A stretch of 7,373 nucleotides of DNA from Campylobacteraceae bacterium (lineage in GTDB: Bacteria > Campylobacterota > Campylobacteria > Campylobacterales > Sulfurovaceae): NCBI GenBank assembly GCA_027066355.1, contig JAMONW010000130.1:1-7373 (forward strand), written 5' to 3'. Both the position numbers and the translations under genes were made by a program. Numbering within the stretch: position 1 is the stretch's first letter; every line of letters begins with the position of its first letter. Positions 1-6,750 of this stretch are shown piece after piece. The notes below the pieces were generated by a model, which searched no databases, had not been told where the DNA came from, and worked only from the letters and a program-made list of their open reading frames with translations.

Positions 1-2
1 AA

Positions 3-212
3 AATAAAAAAGAGAAGAAAAAAGTTAACAAAAAGAGAAAGTTAACAAAAAAAGAGCTTTTAAAACTTAAAAAACTTCAGGAAAAAGAGAAGTTTAAAAG
101 AGAGATTAAAAAAATATTAAACAGAAGTTTAAAAGATAAGAAAGTCCCTGTATTAATGTATAAAATCAAAGGTGTAAATAGTAATACATCAAATAGTCTT
201 AAACCATGGTAA
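3..212 (+). CDS. C-terminal fragment of a lysine-rich protein, probably VWA/TPR Bat-family protein (5' end outside window)
   Basis: An open frame enters from the left edge and ends at TAA 210-212. It gives 69 residues, 24 of them Lys. The first 47 or so residues are a highly charged Lys/Glu/Leu helix or coiled coil. A hydrophobic patch (VPVLMYKIKG) and a polar tail ending in KPW follow. The stop lies 10 bases before batD on the same strand, so the two are probably co-transcribed. In Bat (Bacteroides aerotolerance) operons the gene before batD usually encodes a VWA-domain or TPR protein. As I recall, such proteins often have charged linkers and a short conserved end of the LxYK...PW kind. The reading frame is seen directly; the family assignment is inferred from position and from this tail only. 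No start, VWA or TPR repeat is visible here. Confidence 0.6.
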   Translation, partial: NKKEKKKVNKKRKLTKKELLKLKKLQEKEKFKREIKKILNRSLKDKKVPVLMYKIKGVNSNTSNSLKPW

Positions 213-217
213 AAGGA
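213..217 (+). promoter_or_regulatory. Ribosome binding site of batD
   Basis: AAGGA lies 5 bases before the ATG at 223, in the short gap after the upstream stop codon. It supports this start for BatD, as does the signal peptide that begins exactly there. Confidence 0.7.
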
Positions 218-222
218 AAAAT

Positions 223-1899
223 ATGAAAAGAGTAATAATTTTAATATCTATAATATTGTTAAGCAATATACTATTTGCAAAATATCCAAGAGTATATGTA
301 TCTGTAAAACCAAAAGATATTACTCCTAAAACAAAAGTTCAAGTAATTTTAGTTGCTGTTGCAAAAAAAGGTTCAAAAATTGTTTTTCCAAAAATTGATA
401 AAATTGCAAAATATAATATTCTCTCTAAAAAAGCAAATGTTACTTACTCAATTGCAGAAAGTGATGGTAACAAAACTGCAATAGTAAAAAGGGCTGTAAC
501 ACATATTATAAAACCAGATAGTAGTTTTGATGTTAACTCTTTTGTTATAAAAATTGATAATAAAGAGTATAAAACTACTCCCTTTAAAGTTAATGTTAAA
601 GAGCCTAAAAATATAAAAAACAAAGAGATAAAAGAGATTGATAACAACAGACAAAAAGAGAATATATCACAAAATAGAGATAATAGTAGTCCAATTATCT
701 TTAAAATGACATCTAATAAAAAGAGTGTTGTAGTAGGAGAGTCTTTTATTATAAAAGTTGAACTTTTTGAACCAATTAATTTAAGTAATTCTGATATACA
801 ATATACTCCTCCTAAATTTAAAGATTTTAATGTTCAAGCTCTTGGAGATGGCAAAATTATAGATAAAGGCAATAGTGTAATAAGAACAATTGAGTATATT
901 GCCACTGCTAAAAAGAGTGGTTTACATATAATAAAACCTGCTATTGCAAAAATAGCTATCTCCTTGGCTCCTCAAGCACAAAGTCCATTTGGATTTTTTG
1001 GTGCAGATATACAGTGGAAAAGTATAAGTTCAAATCCATTAAAAATAGATGTTAAAGAGCTTCCTGAACATGTAGAGCTAGTAGGTAGCTTTAGAATAAA
1101 AGTAATTAGAGAGAGTAATTTTGCAAAAGCTAATAAACCTTTTAAATATACAATAGTAATAGATGGTCTTGGAAATATTGATAATATAAAAGATCCAAAA
1201 TTTAATATAAAAGGTGTTACTTCATATAGTAATGATGCCAAAATAGAGCATATTGCTAGTAAAGGCAAAATATATAGCAAATATAGTAAAAAGTATGTAT
1301 TTATTTCAGATAGAGATTTTACAATACCATCAGTTGAATATAAAGTATATTCTCCTAAATCAAATAAAGTTTATATAATAAAAACAGAACCTTTTAATGT
1401 AAAAGTAAAAAGAAGCAAATCAATTACCGAGGCTTTAAATGGTATAAAATCAGATGTTGAAAAAGCACTAAAAAATCCAAAATCAATGTTAAAAGAGCAA
1501 GAGATTCCAAAAGATAATTTTGAAAAAGAGGATAAAGAGTTAGCAAAAATAGAAGATTTACTCTTTGATAACTTTTACTATAAAAGAAAATATAGCATAG
1601 AGGGGTATCCATTTGTAGCTTTGTTTGGAGCATTTATTTTAGGACTTATTTTAGGTATGGGTGGTGTTTTATTAGGTAAATCTATTCTAAATGTAATAAA
1701 AAAAGCAACTAATAGAGATAAAAACTATACTAATTATGAAGAGGCATTAGCACTACTATATCCACATATTACAAAGAGTAAAGAGATTGAAAATATGGTA
1801 GAGAATTTATATGAAGTAGTAAATGGAAATAGGGATTTAAAAATAGATAATTATGCTTTAAAAAGAATGATAAAAAAAGTAACTAAAAATAAAATATAG
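223..1899 (+). CDS. batD: BatD-like membrane-anchored protein (BatD family, oxygen-tolerance/Bat operon)
   Basis: The 558-residue product begins with a signal peptide (residues 1-19, predicted cleavage after LFA). Beta-rich, immunoglobulin-like segments follow at about 20-127, 157-277 and 285-397. A Lys/Asn-rich linker (about 128-157) separates the first two. One membrane helix spans about 462-486 (FVALFGAFILGLILGMGGVLLG). A cytoplasmic helical tail of about 70 residues (EEALALLYPHI...) closes the protein. This architecture, with a large periplasmic part, one C-terminal membrane helix and a short tail, is that of the BatD family. BatD proteins are usually encoded with a MoxR ATPase and VWA proteins BatA/BatB; their exact biochemical role is unsettled. 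The gene sits 10 bases after the preceding gene and 2 bases before a cytochrome gene, so it is an internal operon member. It is very AT-rich. Family assignment is fairly secure; a role in metalloprotein assembly or envelope stress is inference. Confidence 0.82.
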   Translation: MKRVIILISIILLSNILFAKYPRVYVSVKPKDITPKTKVQVILVAVAKKGSKIVFPKIDKIAKYNILSKKANVTYSIAESDGNKTAIVKRAVTHIIKPDSSFDVNSFVIKIDNKEYKTTPFKVNVKEPKNIKNKEIKEIDNNRQKENISQNRDNSSPIIFKMTSNKKSVVVGESFIIKVELFEPINLSNSDIQYTPPKFKDFNVQALGDGKIIDKGNSVIRTIEYIATAKKSGLHIIKPAIAKIAISLAPQAQSPFGFFGADIQWKSISSNPLKIDVKELPEHVELVGSFRIKVIRESNFAKANKPFKYTIVIDGLGNIDNIKDPKFNIKGVTSYSNDAKIEHIASKGKIYSKYSKKYVFISDRDFTIPSVEYKVYSPKSNKVYIIKTEPFNVKVKRSKSITEALNGIKSDVEKALKNPKSMLKEQEIPKDNFEKEDKELAKIEDLLFDNFYYKRKYSIEGYPFVALFGAFILGLILGMGGVLLGKSILNVIKKATNRDKNYTNYEEALALLYPHITKSKEIENMVENLYEVVNGNRDLKIDNYALKRMIKKVTKNKI

Positions 1900-1901
1900 T
1901 T

Positions 1902-3140
1902 ATGAAGATATTTTTAATAATTACTTTACCTCTATTACTATTTGCAAATGAGTGCTTAAATTGCCATAAAATAGATTTAAAAACTCATGCTCCTATGCAT
2001 TATAGTTTAAATAAAGAGATTAGCTTAACTCTAAAAGCTTGGGGTTTAAAAGAGTATAATTATACCTTAGAAAATTTGCCAGAAATTAAAGATTCAAATA
2101 CTCTTAACTCAAAGAGTAAATTAAATAGAAATTTAGCTATAGATTTTCTTCGCCGAAAGTGTCTGCAGTGTCATTTAAACTCTAAAAGAGTAAATCCAAG
2201 TGGCAATAGCTGTTTGGCTTGTCATAATCCTCATAGTAATAAAAATGATGACATCAAGGCAAAAGCTACTGAGCAAAAGTGCCTAAAGTGTCATAATGGT
2301 AACTTTATTGGAACAGACTATTTAGGATTATTTCCTAAAGATTTTGATGAGAGTTACAGAGCGCCTATTCAAAGTGATGGTAGCTATCCAAAACGCCTTG
2401 GAGGTATAGATTATCACCACTTAATAGAGGATATTCACTCTAAAAAGGGCTTAACTTGCATTAGTTGCCACAACAATAAAAATGGCAATTTTGAAAAGGT
2501 AAGTTGTATCTCTTGCCACCAAAATATAAGCTCTAAAAACCACCCAAAGTATCACTCTAAAATAAGTTGTATAGTATGTCATAGTGCTTGGCAGACAAAT
2601 AGTTATAAAAGCATAATTTTAAGAAGTGATATGCCAAACTACAAAGATTTTAAACGCCTTACTTTAAGCCAAGATCCATATTTAGAAAATTTTTTGCAAA
2701 AGGCTCTAAAAAATTCAAAAATAGCCCCAGCTATGCCAGATTTTTTAACAAACAAAATATATAAGGGGCTTTGGTATTTAGGTTATGAATTTAGAAGATG
2801 GGAGAATTTTTATTTAATTAATTATAGAGATAAAATAGAGTTAGCAAGACCCTTACTTGATTTTGAATTAACATATGTAGATGATAAAAATAGAACAATA
2901 ATAGATGCCAAAAAATTTGGTGGATTTGTTGTAACAAAACCACACACTATAATAAAAGAGGCAAAAAGTTGCGAAAATTGCCACAATAATAGATTGAACT
3001 TAAGTGATAAATCACTAATAAACTATAAATTACTAAAGGGTAACCTATTAGAGGGAAGCAACTTAACAAAAGAGCAAATAGAGCATTTAAAATCTACAAA
3101 ATATAAGCTTTTAAGAGCAAAAGAGTTATTTAAAAGATAA
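1902..3140 (+). CDS. Periplasmic octaheme c-type cytochrome
   Basis: The 412-residue product starts with a signal peptide (residues 1-15, cleavage after LLLFA). It carries eight CXXCH heme-binding motifs with Cys at 18, 87, 104, 127, 186, 202, 223 and 357. Seven hemes lie in the first 227 residues. A 130-residue heme-free segment (WYLGYEFRRWENF..., then KPHT) precedes the eighth heme. Extra histidines that could be distal ligands include H172/H173 (DYHHL), H179, H214, H218 and H348. There is no CXXCK and no membrane helix after the signal peptide, so it is probably a soluble periplasmic electron carrier or oxidoreductase. The start lies 2 bases after the batD stop, without a clear Shine-Dalgarno sequence, which suggests translational coupling to batD. 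The heme motifs are seen directly. I cannot match it to hydroxylamine oxidoreductase, tetrathionate reductase or NrfA types, so substrate and partner are unknown. Confidence 0.85.
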   Translation: MKIFLIITLPLLLFANECLNCHKIDLKTHAPMHYSLNKEISLTLKAWGLKEYNYTLENLPEIKDSNTLNSKSKLNRNLAIDFLRRKCLQCHLNSKRVNPSGNSCLACHNPHSNKNDDIKAKATEQKCLKCHNGNFIGTDYLGLFPKDFDESYRAPIQSDGSYPKRLGGIDYHHLIEDIHSKKGLTCISCHNNKNGNFEKVSCISCHQNISSKNHPKYHSKISCIVCHSAWQTNSYKSIILRSDMPNYKDFKRLTLSQDPYLENFLQKALKNSKIAPAMPDFLTNKIYKGLWYLGYEFRRWENFYLINYRDKIELARPLLDFELTYVDDKNRTIIDAKKFGGFVVTKPHTIIKEAKSCENCHNNRLNLSDKSLINYKLLKGNLLEGSNLTKEQIEHLKSTKYKLLRAKELFKR

Positions 3141-3155
3141 ATTCAGTTTATTATG

Positions 3156-3169
3156 TAATAATATTATTA
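3156..3169. promoter_or_regulatory. AT-only palindrome with possible -10 element before the thioredoxin gene
   Basis: The 49-base gap between the cytochrome and thioredoxin genes contains TAATAATATTATTA, a perfect 14-base palindrome. TATTAT at 3162-3167 is a plausible -10 hexamer that would give a leader of about 16 bases. No good -35 is present, but -35 elements are weak in Campylobacterota promoters. The palindrome could also be an operator; ATTATCA-like halves occur in Fur and PerR boxes. Promoter or operator function is inference. Confidence 0.35.
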
Positions 3170-3189
3170 TCAAAAATAAAAGGTAAAAA

Positions 3190-3564
3190 ATGGCATTAGA
3201 AAATTTAACAGCAGAAAATTTTGAAGAGAAAGTAAATAGTAGTCAAATTACACTACTAGATTTTTGGGCACCATGGTGTGGTCCTTGTCGTCAATTTGCT
3301 CCAATTTTTGAAAAAGTTTCAGCTGAGTATCCAGATATCTTATTTGGCAAAGTAAATACAGAAGAGGAACAAGCATTAGCAGGACACTTTCAAATTCAAT
3401 CAATTCCAACAATTATGGCAATTAAAGAGGGTGTAGTAGTATTTAACCAAGCAGGAATGTTACCTGAAGAGGGGTTAAAAGATATTATCTCTCAACTAAT
3501 AGCTCTTGATATGGATAAAGTTAGAGAAGAGATTGCAAAAGAGCAAGAGCAACAAAATAACTAA
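3190..3564 (+). CDS. Thioredoxin, cytoplasmic, with C-terminal charged tail
   Basis: The 124-residue protein shows the thioredoxin fold landmarks. These are DFWAPWCGPC with the redox pair C30 and C33, and the cis-proline P73 in SIPT. The GK near 53-54 and the final helix (DIISQLIALDMD...) also fit. It would reduce protein disulfides in the cytoplasm using electrons from thioredoxin reductase, which is not in this window. No signal peptide or membrane segment is present. It is about 15-20 residues longer than classical TrxA because of the tail LDMDKVREEIAKEQEQQNN. That tail resembles a known bacterial thioredoxin subtype, so it may be a second thioredoxin beside a standard TrxA. AAAGG at 3179-3183, 6 bases before ATG, supports the start. 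It may have its own promoter in the upstream gap. The stop codon overlaps that of mfd on the other strand. Confidence 0.93.
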   Translation: MALENLTAENFEEKVNSSQITLLDFWAPWCGPCRQFAPIFEKVSAEYPDILFGKVNTEEEQALAGHFQIQSIPTIMAIKEGVVVFNQAGMLPEEGLKDIISQLIALDMDKVREEIAKEQEQQNN

Positions 3565-6542
3565 CTCTTTAAAAACTCCAAAGCAGTAGCGATAATATCA
3601 TCGCTATCTTTGCTAGGGCTTTGTAAGATTACTCTATCTTTGCCCTCTTTATTAAACTCTATAAATACTCTTTGCTCAAAGCTAGAGATTTTTTTAATAT
3701 CTTTATCTTTTGCTAAAACTTTTATGATAATTAAGTCAATAAATTGTTTTGTGAATTTATCTAGTTTGCCAAATCTATCGATTATTTCTTCTTCTATCTC
3801 ATAAACTTCCTCAGTAGTTTGGGCTTGTGAGAGTCTTCTATATAGCTCTAGGCGCAGTCTATCTTCTGTAATTAAATCATCACTTAGATATGCATCTACA
3901 CTTAATTTTATCTCTGCGCTTTTGCTACTCTCTTCCTCTTTTCCGCTAAGCACTCTTATTGCATCTTCTAGCATCTTTAGGTATAAAGAGTATCCAATTT
4001 GCTTTATATGTCCGCTTTGGGCTTCGCCTATTAGGTTTCCGCCACCTCTTATCTCTAAATCGTGCATTGCTAATACTGCTCCACTTCCAAGCTCTGAGTG
4101 GCTCTCTAGGGCTAATAGCCTTCTTTTTGCGTTATCGTTAAGGGCTTCTTTATTATCTACAAAAAAGTAGCAAAAGCCTTCTACTCCGCCTCTTCCAACT
4201 CTTCCTCTTAACTGATGCAAATCTGCAATACCAAAGTTTTGAGCGCCATCAACTATCATAGTATTTGCATTTGGCAAATGTATGCCAGACTCAACTATAG
4301 AGGTGCTTAAAAGCAGATCATACTCACCCTTTTCAAACTTTATCATCTCTTTTTCTGTTGTTGCAGGTGGAATTTTAGAGTGAAGCACAGTTACTCTTAA
4401 ATTTGGCATCTCCTCTAAAAGCTCCTCTTTTTTAGCCTCAATTGCAGCAATTGAGTTAAATACATAAAATACCTGCCCACCTCTTCTTAACTCTCTTTGT
4501 ATCGCCTCTTTAATAGCTTTTATATCGTAATCTTTAACAAATGTTCTAACCCCTGCTCTTGTAGCTGGTGGTGTAAATATTTCGCTAAATGTTTTAATTT
4601 GCGATAGCGCCATATTTAGGCTTCTTGGAATTGGTGTTGCAGACATACTTAAAAGGTGTGTATCAATGCTAAGCTCTTTTAGGGCCTCTTTTTGTTTTAC
4701 ACCAAATTTATGCTCTTCATCTATTACTACAAGACCTAGTTTATTAAATTTAGCATTAAGCAAGGCGTGAGTTCCTACAACTACATCTATTTTTCCTTCT
4801 CTTAACTGCTCTAAAATAGCCTTTTTGCTCTTTGGGGTTGTAAATCTATCTACTTTAGCTACCTTTATATCCCATTTAGAAAAGCGCTCCTTTAGGCTAT
4901 TAAAGTGCTGGTTAGAAAGCAAGGTAGTAGGCGCAATAATAGCTGCTTGGTAGCCATTTTTAACTACTGCAAATATTGCATTCATAGCAACTTCTGTTTT
5001 ACCAAAGCCAACATCTGCGCTTAATAGTCTATCCATTATTCTCCCGCTACTAAGCTCATCTAAAATATCTTCTATTGCTTTTAGTTGGTCTGGCGTATGG
5101 GTAAATCCAGCCTCTTTTAAAAATGCCTCTTGAGTGCCTCTATCTACTACAATTTTAATACCCTTTTTAAGCACCCTTTTTGCGTTTATCTCCATAAGCT
5201 CTCTTGCTATGGCAAAAAGTTTCTCTTTTACTTTGCTTTTTAGCTTTGCAAAAGATGCCTTTCCAAGCTTATCAAGGCTTGGCAGTGAGCCACTAGAGGC
5301 TACATATCTATCAATTATCTCTAAGTTTTCAACTGGAATATATAGCATATCTTCACTTTGATACTGCAATGCTACAAACTCTCTAAAACGCCCTAAAACC
5401 TCGCGCTTCTCAATGCCTTTAAATATACCTACACCATAATTTACATGCACTACATATTCGCCTATTTTAATCTCATCTAAAACTATGCTTGGCTTTTTAA
5501 CTTTGCGCTTTTTAGTAGCTTTATTAATAGATAAAATCAGCTCTTTGCTTGATCCAATATTTAAAATACCATCAATATATTTTATATTAAGCTCTTTTAA
5601 GTGTGGCAGTGTGCTAGAGCGAATTTGAGTTTGGTTTTTACTAATAATAGTTATCTTTTTATCTAAATTTGCCTCTATAAACTTGTTTATATTTACAACC
5701 TCTAGCTCTTTATACTCTTTTTCTTCTGGCAGAGCATTTAAAGGAAAGCTACTAGCAGCTACTAAAGGAGCTACAGAAGCTATCTCATAATGCTCTTTTA
5801 TCTCGCTAATTAAAGCTTTGCTACTTAAAATCGAGCTAAAATCTTTTAAATAGTTAGTTGCTAAATCTTCTAAGTGCCAAAGCCCTAAAGATGCAATATC
5901 TTTTACAAATGCACTATAAGAGCTACTCTCTACTCTCTCTTGCAGTTTTTGATATTCATTTTCATTTAAGGCTAAAAATGCAGCTGCTATCTCTATAGAG
6001 TCAAGCTCATCTTTATATCGCTTTTGGGTAGATACATCAAACTCTCTAATCTCTTCTACTTCACTATCAAAAAACGAAAGCCTTATAGCATTTTCTAAAT
6101 TAGTAGGATAAATATCTATAATATCGCCTCTAAAGCTAACTTCACCCTTAGTGCTTACAACATCTACAAAGCTATAACCAAAGTTATAAAGCCTCTGTTT
6201 TAGCTCTTCTAAATCAATACTATCGCCATACTCAATACTAAATCTACCTAAATACTCTTTTTTTGGTAAAAGCAAAGTTAGCGTTCTAAAAGGCGCAATA
6301 AGCGTAGCACTACCATAGTGATGAAACCTCTCTAAAACATTAAAAGCCTTAGATAAATCTTCTAAATAACTTCTTGTATCATCACCAGGAATTAACCTAA
6401 TATCTGGCAGAGCAAAAGCTTTTTTATCTAAATAATCATATACAACCTTAGCTTGTTGTGCCTCTTTATCATCTTTTACAACTAAAATCTTAGCTTTTTC
6501 TTTACTATCTTTTACATACTCAAAAAGTCGCGCTTGGTTCAT
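3561..6542 (-). CDS. mfd: Transcription-repair coupling factor Mfd (TRCF), short Campylobacterota form
   Basis: The 993-residue product is an ATP-dependent DNA translocase that displaces stalled RNA polymerase and recruits UvrA for nucleotide excision repair. The N-terminal UvrB-like module is at about 1-340, including a beta region near 120-175 (GYSFVDVV...FRGDIIDIYP). The RNA-polymerase-interacting domain is at about 356-414 (GEYVVHVNYGVGIF...YIPVENL). The translocase follows: TPDQLKAI near 483-490, Walker A DVGFGKT 510-516, DEEH 608-611, SAT 634-636, STSIVESGIHLPNAN near 746-760 and QLRGRVGR 777-784. The TRG motif is near 820-860, then a shortened C-terminal D7-like domain. E. coli Mfd has 1148 residues; this length is typical of Helicobacter and Campylobacter homologues. 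The frame is intact. GGAAAA lies 6 bases before the ATG at 6542. Convergent with the thioredoxin gene. Confidence 0.97.
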   Translation of the reverse strand: MNQARLFEYVKDSKEKAKILVVKDDKEAQQAKVVYDYLDKKAFALPDIRLIPGDDTRSYLEDLSKAFNVLERFHHYGSATLIAPFRTLTLLLPKKEYLGRFSIEYGDSIDLEELKQRLYNFGYSFVDVVSTKGEVSFRGDIIDIYPTNLENAIRLSFFDSEVEEIREFDVSTQKRYKDELDSIEIAAAFLALNENEYQKLQERVESSSYSAFVKDIASLGLWHLEDLATNYLKDFSSILSSKALISEIKEHYEIASVAPLVAASSFPLNALPEEKEYKELEVVNINKFIEANLDKKITIISKNQTQIRSSTLPHLKELNIKYIDGILNIGSSKELILSINKATKKRKVKKPSIVLDEIKIGEYVVHVNYGVGIFKGIEKREVLGRFREFVALQYQSEDMLYIPVENLEIIDRYVASSGSLPSLDKLGKASFAKLKSKVKEKLFAIARELMEINAKRVLKKGIKIVVDRGTQEAFLKEAGFTHTPDQLKAIEDILDELSSGRIMDRLLSADVGFGKTEVAMNAIFAVVKNGYQAAIIAPTTLLSNQHFNSLKERFSKWDIKVAKVDRFTTPKSKKAILEQLREGKIDVVVGTHALLNAKFNKLGLVVIDEEHKFGVKQKEALKELSIDTHLLSMSATPIPRSLNMALSQIKTFSEIFTPPATRAGVRTFVKDYDIKAIKEAIQRELRRGGQVFYVFNSIAAIEAKKEELLEEMPNLRVTVLHSKIPPATTEKEMIKFEKGEYDLLLSTSIVESGIHLPNANTMIVDGAQNFGIADLHQLRGRVGRGGVEGFCYFFVDNKEALNDNAKRRLLALESHSELGSGAVLAMHDLEIRGGGNLIGEAQSGHIKQIGYSLYLKMLEDAIRVLSGKEEESSKSAEIKLSVDAYLSDDLITEDRLRLELYRRLSQAQTTEEVYEIEEEIIDRFGKLDKFTKQFIDLIIIKVLAKDKDIKKISSFEQRVFIEFNKEGKDRVILQSPSKDSDDIIATALEFLKS
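3587..3606. repeat. Inverted repeat inside the 3' end of mfd, possible bidirectional transcript end
   Basis: TAGCGAT (3587-3593) and ATCGCTA (3600-3606) form a perfect 7-base stem with a 6-base loop. It begins 23 bases after the thioredoxin stop and lies within the last codons of mfd. No strong T tract follows on either strand, so a terminator role for the thioredoxin transcript is only a possibility. The bases also encode SDDIIAT of Mfd, so the symmetry may be chance. Confidence 0.3.
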
Positions 6543-6545
6543 ATA

Positions 6546-6574
6546 TTTTCCATAAATTAATTTGGGTGATTTTA
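6546..6574 (-). promoter_or_regulatory. Likely mfd ribosome binding site and candidate -10
   Basis: On the minus strand GGAAAA (6551 down to 6546) precedes the mfd ATG with GGA 6 bases away, a moderate Shine-Dalgarno. TAAAAT (6574 down to 6569) is a possible -10 that would give a leader of about 20 bases. No clear -35 is seen, so the promoter part is tentative. Confidence 0.35.
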
Positions 6575-6654
6575 TCTAAAAAGTGCTAAAGATAGTGAGT
6601 AGTTGTTAGTTTTGGTTAGTTGTTGGTGTAAGTATATTATGGATAATCTGGAAG

Positions 6655-6693
6655 CAAGGTTTTCTCAAAGAGAGTGCAAACACAAGAACCTTG
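6655..6693. repeat. Inverted repeat CAAGGTT / AACCTTG with nested TCTC/GAGA
   Basis: CAAGGTT (6655-6661) is the exact reverse complement of AACCTTG (6687-6693), separated by 25 bases. Between the arms TCTC (6663-6666) and GAGA (6670-6673) could form a small competing hairpin. The RNA could fold on either strand. No T run follows, so it is not a classical terminator. Function unknown. Confidence 0.45.
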
Positions 6694-6732
6694 GTAGAGA
6701 GTTTGAATTTTCTGAAATATAGCAACTTTTAG

Positions 6733-6750
6733 CCGAGGTTGAAACCTCGG
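6733..6750. repeat. REP-like perfect palindrome CCGAGGTT-GA-AACCTCGG
   Basis: Two perfect 8-base arms are separated by 2 bases; as RNA this is a 7-base GC-rich stem with a TGAA tetraloop. It is one of the most GC-rich spots in an AT-rich surrounding. The GGTTGAAACC core resembles the imperfect-palindrome type of repetitive extragenic (REP) elements linked in other bacteria to REP-associated tyrosine transposases. That link is by resemblance only; no transposase gene lies in the window. The last two bases overlap the start of the first 29-base direct repeat. Confidence 0.55.

Noticed and set aside
972..1280. Open frame of 102 codons on the minus strand inside batD
   Set aside because: It lies wholly antisense to a gene with clear domain structure, has no ribosome binding site or recognisable product, and is a normal by-product of AT-rich coding sequence.
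1902..1960. Lipoprotein signal for the cytochrome, with Cys18 just after the signal peptide
   Set aside because: The residues before Cys18 (LLFANE) do not form a lipobox, and Cys18 belongs to the first CXXCH heme motif.
3141..3189. Intrinsic terminator between the cytochrome and thioredoxin genes
   Set aside because: The palindrome is made only of A and T and no T run follows it, so a stable terminator is unlikely and read-through into thioredoxin is possible.
3922..4170. Plus-strand open frames inside mfd (also 3610-3804, 3959-4141 and 5134-5361)
   Set aside because: All are antisense to conserved Mfd domains and give Ser/Leu-rich translations typical of mirrored helicase codons.
6655..6693. 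tRNA or known riboswitch in the mfd-nucleotidase gap
   Set aside because: The hairpins do not form a cloverleaf, there is no acceptor or T-loop consensus, and no riboswitch core is recognisable.
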